DNA of 64,000 bases from Apricaphanius iberus. Its lineage: Eukaryota > Chordata > Actinopteri > Cyprinodontiformes > Aphaniidae. The notes beneath the pieces are model-generated. The model saw only the letters and a program-made list of their open reading frames with translations, was not told the DNA's origin and searched no databases. Positions 11,753 to 23,471 of this stretch are shown here, piece after piece. The first letter of the stretch is position 1, and each line of letters opens with the position of its first letter. The position numbers and the translations under genes are program-made. The stretch covers positions 1,263,001-1,327,000 of the forward strand of contig JAPXFQ010002633.1 in assembly GCA_028564705.1 (NCBI GenBank). Reading direction: 5' to 3'.

Positions 11753-13214
11753 TATTGTGACTGGATGTACTTCTTCCAAAGGACTAAGTGGCTCCAAACT
11801 TGTGTAGGTGCCTACATGAACATAATAAATGCTAAAAATAAGGCCCAGGTAAAAAAAACAAAAAAAAACATTCCCTTTACTGCCAACACCTGATAAAAAT
11901 CTTAGTAAACTTAGTACCGAACAATAATTTCCCAGGTGTCACATACAATGCAGCTGTAGAATACATTTCAGTTTTAATTTTTACGTGACTAGAGCAATAT
12001 TGAGGAATATTAACTCAATTTTATTGTACAGTCAGGATCTTATTCTATTAACACTGGTGATATATTGCTATAAATAATTACATCTTCAAAAAAAAAAAGA
12101 AAAAGTAATTAAGATGTAATTTCACAATCCGTTTCCCTAATCGGTCCAAATTTTACTTTTTTTTTTTAGCAGGTTAAGAATCACAGGCGAATGCGTGGGT
12201 TGTTTCAACACCCAGTTCATATTAAACCGGGAGAACAATTGAGCATTCTAATTTGCTAAAAAAAGAAAGAAACTCCCGAAAAACCACATCACAGAACGTA
12301 CAAAAATGTTGATAAACGTGTATCTATTAGGCCCAGGTATCAACAGACAAATCCTGTACAAATCCTGCGTTTTGGTGAAAATATCTCAGCATCAGCCTGT
12401 AGTCATTTACATTTGCAGCTTACGGTGTAAACTGACGGATCTGAGCGAGCGGAGATATTAGAAAGCCGCAAATTTAACTCCGCTAAGTAACAAAGCCTGC
12501 AGCCTGGAGGGGAGGGGGAAGCGTTTGTGTTTACCACCTCATCAGTGGTTTACATGTTTATAAGTAGGAGCGTGGCATGCGCTGGCAGCGCGCTTGCATT
12601 CCACAAATAGCAAAGAGAAACCAAAACAGCAATGGTTGGACAAAAATGGGCACACAATCGAGCTTAAGACACCATTTTGAAAAATCAACCGATTTCTGGG
12701 AAAACAACCCGGAGATGCCATCTTGCCAATTATCACTAGAGTGGCTACCGCTGGAATGGCGATCCGAAGCAGTTCGCGCAGGAAACCGTGCGAGTCATAT
12801 AATACTAGCGTTAGCTTAGCATTAAAAGCTAGGCTAGGCTGAAAAGACGGGCGCTAGCCGCGCCGCTGCATCCCCGCATCCATCTGCTCAAACCGCTAAT
12901 TAGCAGCCTAGCTGAGAGGAATGTTAGAAAATGATAACGGAAACTGATAACAATAGAGCAGCTTAGACTACACGGGCTAGAAAGGTATAAACCAGAAAGA
13001 ATAACTCAAACCGAAAACCCCAATTGATTCGCCAAATGTTTGATCCAGCTATTTCAGCTAGCCGTTTAGCCTAGCATAGCCCGCTAGTTCCTTACGGAGG
13101 ACAATTGAAGGGATACGGAGGAGAGGGAAGAAGAAAAAAACAGGAATAAAAACTTAAAAAGTCGACATACGAGACATTCTTCCCGTCTACAATAAGCGCT
13201 GGACTTAAACTTAC
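11750..13214. other. Non-coding stretch upstream of a candidate minus-strand exon
   Basis: The part from 12400 to 13200 is richer in CTAGC/GCTAGC words and in CpG than its surroundings, as often seen around fish promoters and first introns. No coding block is recognised on either strand. Confidence 0.4.
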
Positions 13215-13490
13215 CAAAACCACTCTGTGGAACAGTTAAAGGACTCTCAGTGTGTGTTTCTTTCTCCCGTGTGTCTGCTCAGCTTCGGACGGCTGCGGAC
13301 TGGCTCTGCTAAAGCAACGTTTTGTCGGGCCAGTAGCTCTGGGAAGACAGCTTTCACCCGGAGAGACGGCCACCGTGTGTGGGGGATGGGGATGCACTGC
13401 CGGGAGGGAGAGAGCGAGAGCGAGGGAGGGGGACGGAGGGATGCAAGTGGTGAGGAAGGGGGGCACGACTCACACAGATAACGTGAAAAG
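13215..13490 (-). promoter_or_regulatory. Candidate 5' non-coding exon and promoter of a minus-strand gene
   Basis: Read on the minus strand, a GC- and CT-rich segment ends in TTTTG|GTAAGT, a near-consensus donor with its exon edge at 13215. Composition differs sharply from the AT-rich flanks, as expected of a promoter-proximal exon. The implied gene would run leftwards out of the window. I recognise none of its coding exons between 1 and 13 kb, so its identity is unknown. By human synteny an msantd4 or aasdhppt relative would be the first guess. Confidence 0.35.
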
Positions 13491-13519
13491 TGGATGGTTT
13501 CTAATAATAGGTTGATGAA

Positions 13520-14865
13520 ATCAATTGATTTCATACTTGGTGATAAATGAAACGCTTCGGAAAAAAGACTAAGACGTTTCATGTTCATGGTAGTTAAAAA
13601 GAAATACAATAAATGAAATTAAAAAAGGAATCCCAAAGGTTTTTAAGCGGATAGGTTTAGAAAGCACAACTTTTACTGCCACAATTATTATTACCTATTA
13701 TTATTCCAATAAAATAAAGACACAATTTTGTTATAGGAATGGGTATTATAGTATAATATTAGTATTATTTTAATACCAGACGTGTGTTGCTTGCTCATAA
13801 AAAGCAATGAGATGAGGTGGTCAAAACTGCTGTATTATCGAAAGTTTAGGTTAGAATAATTCATTTTGGATTTTTCATTCCCCCATGCATAGCATAATTA
13901 ACAGTGAGGTAGCGCCATCGAGTGGTAGAGGATAAGATAGCAAGTTATTGAAAACGTTGCATTCGAAAACAACGATGAAGTCAGAATTTGCGGTTTCCAA
14001 AATGTTCATGCTGCTAAGAAAGTCATTAAACAAATTTCTGTATTTTTTATAACGGCAAAAATAAATAAATTACTTATTCTCCATAAGTTTGGACACCTGA
14101 AAATTTGGGATCTCTTCTTAAAAATAAAAGCAACAACATGTAGCTGCTTTTTTATTTTTTTGCTCTCTTTACAGAGACTGTTGAAATAATCTTATCATGT
14201 TATAATACATTCCAGTAATATTTCATAAATCCCAGATAAGAAGACAAAAGCGAGAACACAAAGTAAAGTTGATTACTGTAAAAAAAAAAAAATTACACAA
14301 GTGTTGTTGGACAGACATACCTTTTCTACGAATCATATTTTTCAGACACCAGATCATCCCTGTTAAATCAACAGACACTGAAGAAGGATTCAAATTCTTT
14401 TTACTTTTATTTTGTTTGAAACTTTTTTAAATGCAAGGTACTGGCTGTATTTATGATTACTGTATATTTATTTGTAGTATTATTAAGACACCAGAGTTTA
14501 TGGCTTAAATATTGGGTTCTATATGAGCACAAACAAATTCAATACACTACTCCTGAAATACTTTTCTAATTTATTCTGTGACAATTACAAAATTTGATTT
14601 ATTTTCTGATGGACATACACAAAGTGTATCATTGTAAAATAAAAGGAAAAACATGATTTTCAAAATGTTTAAAAAAGCAGAGTGTTTCTAATGCAGTTTA
14701 TTCTTAGCTGCTCTTTTTGCTGGAAATACAGTTGCAGATCTTTCATGGTTTTTCCATAAGAACTTTGCACATACAATGTAGAGAGCTATATTTTGTACTT
14801 TTTTGTTCAAAATTGCTCAAGTATAGTCGAATTTGGTAAGGGGGGTTTGTGAACATTACTTTTCA
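13520..14865. other. AT-rich intergenic stretch
   Basis: No coding, RNA or transposon signal recognised on either strand. Confidence 0.5.
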
Positions 14866-14869
14866 TGTC

Positions 14870-15200
14870 TTGGAGCAGATTCTTGACTGGATTCATTTCT
14901 GCACATTGAGTGACACTGAGCCATTCTAATAAATGGAAATTTGTTCCAACTCACTCCACTGTAATCCTGAATATATGTTTACGGTCTTACTGAAAGGTGA
15001 ACATTTGCCTTTAGCAGCCTTTAAAAGGTTTTCTTCCAGCCAGGATAACCATGTTCAGCTCCATCAATCTGCAATTAACCGTGTACAGTTTTGCATGACC
15101 ATCATGTTGATTTTTAGGGTGGTGTCCAGTGCTATTCGGACATCTGTGTTTGGCTTTGTAAGACAGAATTTCAGCTTTTCTACATCTTTGTTCAGTCTCT
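14870..15200 (-). mobile_element. Decayed Tc1-like transposon fragment
   Basis: The plus strand carries word groups known from reverse-oriented fish Tc1 elements: TTCTTGACTGGATTCATT, GAGCCATTCTAA, ACTGAAAGGTGAAC, GGTTTTCTTCCAGCCAGGATAA and GCTCCATCAATCTGCAATTA. These are the complement of the transposase core. Several stops and indels are present and neither end can be recognised. Related fragments lie near 43320-43440 and 61150-62270. Confidence 0.6.
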
Positions 15201-15359
15201 CACAGCTTTTGGTAAACAAGTGGGACCTATTATGACTTCCTTGGTTTTATTTCTGGGTATCAAAGGGGAAATCAATTGGTTAGTTAAAAGGCAAAGCTAA
15301 ATAGCTAGACAAGTTTAAGCACTGACACTGTCACGGCCAGTAGACCTGCTGATTCGAGA

Positions 15360-15653
15360 GAACAACAATTCCCAGACGCCTTAGCGGCTTTCCGATTTAA
15401 AAGCTAGCGGTCTCCGGCTGACAAAAGTTGTTCACATGTTTACCGTAACCCTGCTTCTGAAGAGACTGTAGCAACCACACGTCTGATAAAGAAAAAGAAA
15501 ATAATAATAATGGGCTACTAATAACTAGTCGGTACGAGTCATCGCGTGACTTTGCGTTACCGGAAGTTAGAGCGGCATGAGAAGAGAGCTGTCCGAGGTT
15601 CTGACACAAATGCTTTTGCTGTTTTAGATCACTGAGTCTGTGGTATTTTTCAC
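15360..15653 (+). promoter_or_regulatory. kbtbd3: kbtbd3 promoter and probable non-coding exon 1
   Basis: ACAACAATTCCCAGACGCC (about 15362-15380) resembles the ZNF143/SBS promoter motif ACTACAATTCCC. ACCGGAAGT (about 15559-15567) is a good ETS-type site. The segment is richer in CpG than its flanks and ends with a possible donor CACAG|GTATTC at 15653. The coding exon acceptor is at 15935. Placement of exon 1 is inferred, because no transcript evidence is available. Confidence 0.5.
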
Positions 15654-15946
15654 AGGTATTCTGATCTTTTTATTCTGACATATCGTACAAATATGTAACC
15701 TGTGTTTTTACGTTATCTTGTGTTTATTTGATTCAGAACGAACAAGGCCCAAAGTTGCAATCTCTTACTTGTTACACTAGATATAGAGGGTCTACATGTT
15801 TGAAATCCGCTAAACAAGTATGCAATTTGTACACAAACACACACACATTTAAAATCATGACGCATAGTTTCAAACTTTCTTAATAGTTCCAGAATCTCAA
15901 TTTGGTATTTGTATGATGTCTTTGTATGATTTCAGATTTTGGTGAT

Positions 15947-18900
15947 ATGGATGAACATCGAGGGGTGTGTACATGTTTGACCTCCTCCCAAAACAGGAAC
16001 AGGCCTGCAGGTAGTAAACCTGGCTGTACCCCACAATGCAACGGGGCCCCGGAACGGCGGACGCAGCTGCGAGTAGCTGAGTCCCAGGGACTGCAGCTCC
16101 TTGGTGTGCTCAGATCGTTCAGGGAGCGAGGTCTGCTGTTTGATTTCACCATCGTTGTCCAGGAGCAAGAATTCCCCTGCCACAGATGTGTCCTTGCAGC
16201 ATGTAGTGATTTCTTCAGGTATCTATCTGAAAAATGAGTAAAACATATGTATTTATTTACCCGAGTAAAAAAAAAAGTATGGTTAACCTTTTATTCATTC
16301 ATTTGAAATGAACTTAGAAGAAGAACAAAGATAGAATAAGACAAGTCAGATTAGATGCTGTAAGAAGATATTTTCTAATCATGCTGCTTGGACATTGGAC
16401 TTTAATTGGGTTATACCAACACATGAATATGCTTTACTATCATTTCTTTTTGCTGGACTGTGAATCTCTGCTCCAGTCTTTTGATCAGTCTAACATGACA
16501 ATGACTATGTTGTGTTTAGGGCCATGTTTGAGGTTGACATGCGAGAGTGTGGAGATGGCTCAGTAACCCTTGCTAGTCAGTGCCCTGATGCTGTGGGTTC
16601 TTTCCTGGACTTTGCCTACTCTGGGGAGATTCTCATCACAGATGGGAACGTTGACATACTCTTCCAGCTTGCCTCTTTTCTTCAGGTAACTCTGCAGTCA
16701 TTGGTTGCTCCGCCACATGTGTTTAGATTAATGGCAATTCATTCCAGTGTCTGCCTGGTGACAGGTTGTGCACCTGTGTTGGATGTACAGTTTGCTCACT
16801 TTTGTATTGCATTCTTGTTTAAACTAACCTTTATGTTCTTTGGGATTAATACACCTGGATCTCAGTTGTGGCTATCTCTTCAGGTTCCCGTCCTGTCCAG
16901 AGCATGCAGCGACTTCCTTGTTGGAACGATGGATCTTAGTAACTGTCTGACCCTTCTGTCCATGGCAGAGGCATACGGTTCAGCCTCTCTCCTTCACAGT
17001 GCCAGCGAGTTTGTGGTCGAGAACTTTTCTGACCTGTCCCAAACACAGGAGTTCTTGGAAATGCAGGTGATCATGGTACTGGGTGCTGCATGCATGCAGA
17101 ATCAACAATCATTTAAAACATTTTTAAACTTGCAAAACTGTTAAATGTAAAAGCGACCGTCATAGGATGTATAATTACATTATACCTAAAAGGGCTCTTC
17201 TTTCCCATTTTACCCTAAGAAAAATTTGACACTAATTATTTGTATTTTACTTACAGTCAGACAAGGTTTTTACCACCTGTTTCGGCTGTGATCAGCCCAT
17301 TGAATGGCCTTTATTAGCGGTTATCACTCCCATTAAATGCCGTCAGACTGTGCCCTCTCTAACTACTGAAACATAATTTCCGTTTGGTGTTTAAAACCTC
17401 TTCAAATTAGGTTTAGGTTTAGGCATTTAAAAGAAAGTATATTTGTCCTTCTGTGAACTTAAGGTTAGGACATAAAACTTGTGGGTTGGTTAAAATTGGT
17501 TAGATAACTCCAGTTACGAAATGCTACTGTGACTAAGTATTTTTGACACGTGCAGACAGTTGCCTGTTATCAGCGATAAGAATGTTAGATAACCTACTGG
17601 TAGGTAGAGAGGGCACAGAGGGCACAGTCTGATGGCATTTAATGCCAGTGATAACCGCTAATAACGGCCATTTAATGAATTGACAGCATCCGAATCGGAC
17701 GATTTTTACAGCTTCTGTTGTTGTATTTAGGAAAATGTCCTAAAGGCCTGCCTACGGTCAGATGCTCTGAACGTTCCCAGTGAGGAGGAAGTTGTGAATT
17801 CTCTTCTCAGATGGATACATCATGATCTGGCAGCGAGACGAAAGCTGCTTTCAGAGCTGATGTCTCTGACCCGACTGCACCACCTGCCTGCTGCTTCACT
17901 GAAGGTACAAGCCATCTCTGTGGGCATAGTTAAAAAGACAGTAGATGTATCTCATATTGTATTTGAGTTTGAGATGTTGTTTGGCAAGGATTTGACTGGA
18001 TATGTTGTGATCTACATCAATAAGAGACTATTAGGTAGCTTAGACGTGTATTTTTTTTAATATTTACAAGGTTTGCATCAGAGTTTGCCCCAAGGCATGA
18101 GGGTCATATTTATGTTATGTGGGACTTTTTAAAATCTATTTGAAAAGGACCCCCAAAGCTTAAGCTTGACAAAACGCTGCAATCCCCCAAATGGGCAAGC
18201 AAAATGTTTTCTGGAGAGAAGATTTATCAGGTGGGAAATGGGTAAGAACAATGTTCATAGTCAGCTGAAACACTCGACTGTAAGAATGTTTTACCAAATG
18301 TAAAGCACAGTGGTGGCAACATCATGGTACGAGACTGTTTTAACATCAGTGGTACAGGTACATAGCTCGATATTAAAGGAAGAAGACTACCAATTGTTTT
18401 CCTTTGAAATCAACACTTTAAAACTAACTGGGATGTGATAATCTGGTCCTCCCAATGCCCAGAGAGCCTGAAAATGTGTGGCCCTTTCTTGAAATCCAGG
18501 TGGATCATTGGAAACCAGGCAGTTAAAATTAATTATACCAAAAGAAAGGTAAAGAAGAAAGGTCAAATATCCAGTTAGAATTGCACCAGAAGCTTGTTGG
18601 TGGCAACAAACAGTGCCATGACACTTTTAATCAAAGATTATTGGGAGTAGATGTTTGTAAGCATGTGTGTGTTCTGTGAAAGGAATCCATGTGTAACTAA
18701 TTCTTATTTTTAAAAATATTATTTTAATGAAGGACGCGGAGAAGTTTCCAAGGCTCAATGAGAAATTGAATCTCATTTAATCTCCTTTCCTTATCAGAAC
18801 CTTTAACAACCAAATTCAGACCTTTAGTAATCCTGCTCAGTTGGTAACTTTCCTGCTATGAAGCTTCTCATCCTAACATTGTGTTATGTTGTCTGTGTCA

Positions 18901-21900
18901 CCTTCACAGAATCTGTGTGATTCAGAACCACTCCTCTGCAGTGACGACTCCTGTCTTGCAATTCTATCGGAGGCGCGAAGCAGGCAGACTCAGTACGATG
19001 GCCTGCTCAATGATGCGAGGCCTGCGACCACTCGGAGCTACATCTACATTCACAAGACGGAGGAGAACGGACAGAACTGCCACACCTTCTGCTACTGCCT
19101 GGAAACGGACCGATGGAAGGAGCTCCAAACGGAACTGGGAGAAGCTGTCGTGCCAGATCCACCTGGGTCTTACCTGACCAGCTATGCTGAGAAGGTACTC
19201 TTTGGAGTAGCACTTTCTGATTCTTTCTAAAATCTTCAGAAATTGTCTATTTTTTTACCACCGCCAAGAAGGTTAAGTTTTTGCCAGGGTTTATTTGTTG
19301 GTTTGTTTGTCTGTTGCCAACTTTACTCAAAAAGTTATTGATGGACTTTGATGTAAATTTAGAAAATGTTTAAAGTAGGGCTGGGAACTGGTGATTATTA
19401 GATTAGATAGAGCTGCCTTGGTGGAGGTCTGCACTCTCAGAGCGTTTTTTTCTAGTTCTATAAAGGAATATTTCTGCCGTCTGCTGTCTCCAAGATGTTT
19501 ATCATAGGTGGTTGCCGGGGGAACTGCTGCCGAGCGGTACGCCTCCATGTGGCGGAACCCTACCACAATGCCATTGATGAGGTTTGGTGTTTTTGCCCCT
19601 TAACCTTAACCTGCACACCTGCACCAGCCATGACGAAGCCCAGAACCATGCACACAGCTGTGACCTGCCTCGACCGGGTGTATGTCATCGGAGGAAGGAC
19701 CAAGGGAACCAGAGGGGAGGCCCCAAGTCTGTTGGAGGTATAACAGAGCTTCCATGATTAGCTTAAGCTTTCATTGTAAAGCAGGGACAGTGTCTGTATC
19801 TTTTCCATCTTGCATTGAAGGTGGAGTATTTTAATCCCCTGACTCAGAGGTGGTCCTCTGTCAGCCCTCTGCCAACGGCCATCTTCTACCCAGAGGCCAG
19901 TGCTTGTGGCAGTGTTATTTACACACTTGGGTCTGAAGTGGAGATCACAGACTCCTTTAATCCCTCGCTTGACTGCTTCTTCCGCTATGAAGCCCAGCAG
20001 GACCAGTGGAGCCGCCTAGTGGCGGAGTTTGGGCAGTTCTTCCACGCCACCCTGGTCAAGGCAGTATCAATAAACAATACGCTTCACCTCTGCGATCTGT
20101 CAACATACAAGGTGACCAGTGCTGTATAACTCGTTATTAGATTTTTTGTTACACATTTTCCAGATAGTTTACATGTTTTGCTGAAACGACAATTTTTTAT
20201 TATTTAGGTTTACAGTTTCTGCCCAGAAACCTGTGTGTGGAAGGGTGAAGGCTCGTTTGAATGCGCAGGATTCAACGCAGGAGCTGTAGGCATGAGGGAC
20301 AGAATCTACATTTTGGGTGGAGACTATTCACCAGACGAGATCACAGACGAAGTTCAGGTAAACTTCAACCCCTAAACTATAGGAGCTGTTACACTTTGAG
20401 TGTGTAGCAGCTCTACAATTTAAACTAACAGTGAACAGAGTGAACAGAACGGTGAGTGAACAGAATTATTCTTACTTAAAATCAAAACAGTTTAGACAAA
20501 CAGGAAAATATGCTCGGGTTCAGATCAGGGGATCCATTTCTACCAACCACAACTCTCCGGGTCTTACTGTCATTGCCGAAGTGAGCCTTGAAGTTCCTCA
20601 GAAGAACACGGATGTCCCTGGGGGGAGCACGCTCAAGAAACTCCTCCAAGGACTCCAAGAAGGGTTGGAAATCTGCTCTGTCATTTGCCGCAATACCACA
20701 AAGAACATTCAAGACCCATCTCCATACCTGTAGTTGTCCATGAATTGTCTATAATGAACACCATGTTCAAGCACAAGGGTGTCCTTGTGTGCACTAGGCA
20801 CCGGACACCCTAGGCCACGGCTTGATGATCCACTTGGTTGTCATTTCATCTGATCCGGGGCCACATGTTTTGGAAACTCAGGTGAAGAAAGGGACGGAGC
20901 TGTTGGGGGAGAATGCGAGACAAACTTGGCAGACCCAAACATGTTTTAAGAGTCTGCTTGGAACGTCTGACGGAGTCTACTGTCAGAAGAAGCTTCAACT
21001 CCCACCGGCAGAATTTTAAACATGTCCCGGCGGAGGCGAGGGACATTGAGTTTTAGTGGGCCATGTTCCGTGCCTCCATTGCCGAGGTGGCTAACCGGAG
21101 CTGTGACTGCAAGGTGGTTGGTGCCTTTTGCGGCGGCAACCCTCGAACCCACTGGTAGACCCCGGTGGTCAGGGATGCTGTCAGGCTGAAGAAGGAGTCC
21201 TATCGTGCCTTCCTAGCCAGTGGGATGCTGGAAGCAGCTGATAGGTACCAGCAGCCCAAGCGGAGTGCGGCTCCGGGTTCGCTGAAGTAAAATAATTCTG
21301 GTGTGGGAAAAGTTTGGAGAGACCATGGAGAACGACTTTTGTGCGCTTCGAGGCGTTTACGCTCCACCATCCAGCACCTCAGGGGGGAAAGCAGTCTGCC
21401 ACCAAAATTGTTCATAGTGGGTATGGTGGGCTGCTGACCTCAAGATGGGATGTCTTGGGTCGGTGAAAGACCTCTACAATCCCACCGACTTTGGGATATG
21501 GCTCTCCAATCTCTGTTGCTGAGGTCACTGAAGTTATTAAAAAAACTCCTCGGTGGCAAGGCTCCTGGCGTGGACGAGATTCACCCTCAAGGTTCTGAAT
21601 GTTGTTGGGCTTTGCTGGTTAGTGCGGCTCTGCAATATTGTGTAGACGTCAAGAGCAGTTCCCTCGGATTGGCAAACCGGGATGGTTCCCTATTTAAAAG
21701 GGGGGACCAAAGAGTGTATTCCAACTACAGGGGAATCACACTTCTGAGCCCCCCTGGTAAGGTCTATTCAGGGTTTCTGGAGAGGAGGGGTCCAACACAT
21801 AGTTGAACCTCAGATTCAAGGGGAACAATGCGGTTTTCTTCCTGGTCATGGAACACTGGACCAGCCCTACAGCCTCAGCAGGGTCCTTGAGGGTGCTTGG

Positions 21901-23471
21901 GAGTTTTCCCAACTGGTCTATATGTGTTTTTTTGGACTTTGAGAAGGCATTTGACCGTGAACCCTGTGCAGGGTACTTCGTGGGTATGAGGTATCAGATC
22001 CCTTGATACAGGCTGCTAGGTCCCTGTAGAACCAGTGTCAGAGCTTGGGTCTCATTGCCAGCAGTAAATTGGGCTTGTTTCCGTCGAGAGTTGGACTCCT
22101 ACAAGGTTGCTCTATGTCACCAAGTTGATGATGAGATCCGTTTCAGTGGCCCCAGAATTGAGTGTCTGCTTTTTGTAAATTGATGTGGTCCTGTTGGCCT
22201 CACTGGAGCAGTTTTCAGCCAAGTGTGATGTGCCTGGAATGAGAATCAGATCCTCCTAATCCGAGACCATAGTCTTGGGCTGGAAGAGGTTCGAGTGCCT
22301 CCTTCGGTCAGGGACGAGGTCCTGCCCTAAATGGCGACGTTCAAGTATCCAGGGGTCTCGTTCAGGAATGAGGGAAAATGGATCGGGAGATCGATAGGTG
22401 TATTGCTCAGGCGTCAGCAGTTATGTTGGCACTGTACCAGTCTGTCTTGGTGAAGAGAGAGCTGAGCCGAAAGGTTGATCTACGATCCTACTGTCATCTA
22501 TGGTCACGAACTCTTGGCAGTGACCAAAAGAACGAGATCACGAAGGTAGCGGCTGAAATTAGTTTCCTCCGTAGGATGTCTGGGCTCTCCCTTAGGGATA
22601 GGGTGAGCGGCTCAGTCATCCAGCACGGGGCTCAGAGTAGAATTACTCCTCTTCCACATTGAAAGCAGCCAGTTGAGGTGGCTTGGGGATCTGGTCAGGA
22701 TGCCATCAAGACGCCTCCCTGGTGAGGTGATCTGGGTGAGACAGAAGGAGACAAAAGGGAAGACCCAGGACACGCTGGAGGGACTATATCTCTCGGCTGG
22801 CCTGGGCACACCTTGGGATTCCTCCCGAGGAGCTGGTTCAAGTAGCTGTGGAGAGGGAAGTCTTGGTCTCTCCACTCAAGCTGCTGCCTCTGTGACCTGA
22901 CCCCTGATAAGCGATGGATGGATGGATGGATGGAAAATATGCCTGAGATCATACTAAGGTTTCAGAATTTTTTTGATTTATTTTTGCTGAGATTTGTCTT
23001 AGATCGTGGTGTGTTTAACAATCTCAGAGCCCAGTTCCTACTGAACGGGAAACTACCACAAGTATTAGGGTTATTGTTCCTACAAAAAAAAAAATAGTTG
23101 ACGGCAGAGGAATACATTTTTACCAAAAACTAAATCATTTTGGAAATTAGTTTCACATATTTACAAGAAAAAACCTGATAGTCTCTGATGTTGAAAATTG
23201 TAATTTTGTGAGGACTTTTTTTATTTTTCATAATTAAAAAGACAAGTTTACTACATCAAAACTAGGATATTCTCTGACAAAGTCAAACTTTTTTTTTGTG
23301 GAAGAGTTTTTGGTTTCCAACTTGCCTGATTTTGTGTTACCTGCGCAGGTGTACTACAGTGGGAGGAGTCAATGGGAGGAAGTGACCCCCATGCCCAGAG
23401 GACTCACTGAGTTCCACTGCCAGATCATCAGCTTCAACCGATACAGAGACCCATGGGGTAATGCAGAATAA
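15947..23471 (+). CDS. kbtbd3: Kelch repeat and BTB domain-containing protein 3 (KBTBD3)
   Basis: Nine coding exons: 15947-16218, 16520-16685, 16884-17066, 17731-17904, 18910-19194, 19495-19737, 19821-20111, 20208-20357, 23349-23471. They join in frame to 628 residues plus stop, close to the roughly 610 of mammalian KBTBD3. The ATG at 15947 follows the acceptor at 15935. BTB domain is about residues 50-155, with LLFDFTIVV, FPCHRCVLAACSDFFRAMFE and the tail SFLQVPVLSRACSDF. BACK is about 160-265. Kelch blades run from about 300 to 615, with Gly-Gly pairs at 365-366, 426-427 and 575-576. Signature segments are TRSYIYIHKTEENGQN, SEVEITDSFNPSLDCFF and CVWKGEGSFECAGFNAGA. BTB-Kelch proteins usually act as CUL3 ubiquitin-ligase adaptors; that role is inferred here. 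Introns 4, 5, 6 and 9 carry transposon relics. sln lies tail to tail downstream. Confidence 0.95.
17281..17700. mobile_element. MITE with long inverted repeats in kbtbd3 intron 4
   Basis: Two arms of about 80-95 bp face each other. The left contains ATTAGCGGTTATCACT, CATTAAATGCC and TCAGACTGTGCCCTCT (about 17300-17365). The right contains the same words inverted: AGAGGGCACAGTCTGA, GGCATTTAATGCC and AGTGATAACCGCTAAT (about 17610-17665). The 250-bp spacer has no coding frame. Superfamily and exact ends are not clear to me. The right arm ends about 30 bp before the exon at 17731. Confidence 0.8.
18160..18700 (+). mobile_element. Decayed Tc1/mariner transposase relic in kbtbd3 intron 5
   Basis: A short plus-strand frame reads KHSGGNIMVRDCFNISGTG, matching the conserved KHGGGSIMVWGCF.A.GTG block of Tc1-like transposases. 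Flanking sequence keeps scattered similarity to this core but is full of stops and indels. Ends are not recognisable. Confidence 0.65.
19245..19450. repeat. Fish interspersed repeat fragment in kbtbd3 intron 6
   Basis: Words such as ACTCAAAAAGTTATTGATGG, GACTTTGATG and TTGGTGGAGGTCTGCACTCT match a repeat I recall as common in teleost introns. It is truncated and ends about 45 bp before the exon at 19495. Class not determined. Confidence 0.45.
20513..20745 (-). mobile_element. Inverted 5' segment of a LINE (endonuclease region)
   Basis: Read on the minus strand, this gives a degenerate endonuclease segment with PFLESLEEFLERAP, NFKAHFGND and GRNGSPDLNPS, corresponding to GDFNAHVGND and GRNG.PDLNPSG of fish L2/CR1-like LINEs. 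It stands head to head with the plus-strand remainder that begins with NTMFKHKG at about 20750, which in an intact element follows directly. This is a 5' inversion, consistent with twin priming during insertion. Confidence 0.75.
20746..22935 (+). mobile_element. Degenerate L2/CR1-like LINE in kbtbd3 intron 9
   Basis: Plus-strand fragments in several frames follow the order of a LINE ORF2. They include NTMFKHKGV; NPRTHW; KKESYRAFLA; ENDF; KKLLGGKAPGVDEIHP (about 21535-21590); SNYRGITLLSPPGKVYS (reverse transcriptase core, about 21719-21770); FLDFEKAFDREP; ERSQLRW-like; VKRELSRKVDL; EISFLRRMSGLSLRDRV; and VRMPSRRLPGEV. The 3' end is (ATGG)n at about 22914-22935. Many stops and indels make it a dead copy. 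The FADD catalytic box is not preserved. It shares the gene's orientation. Confidence 0.9.

Noticed and set aside
12542..12819. Open frames on both strands around 12.6 kb
   Set aside because: Frames of similar length on opposite strands, no motif, no splice structure and no recognised homologue.
13247..13609. 120-codon minus-strand open frame
   Set aside because: Low-complexity Pro/Ser-rich translation of a CT-rich stretch that looks like a 5' UTR. No family resemblance and no suitable start context.
15932..16183. Minus-strand open frames over the first kbtbd3 coding exon
   Set aside because: They are shadows of the conserved BTB-Kelch exon on the plus strand.
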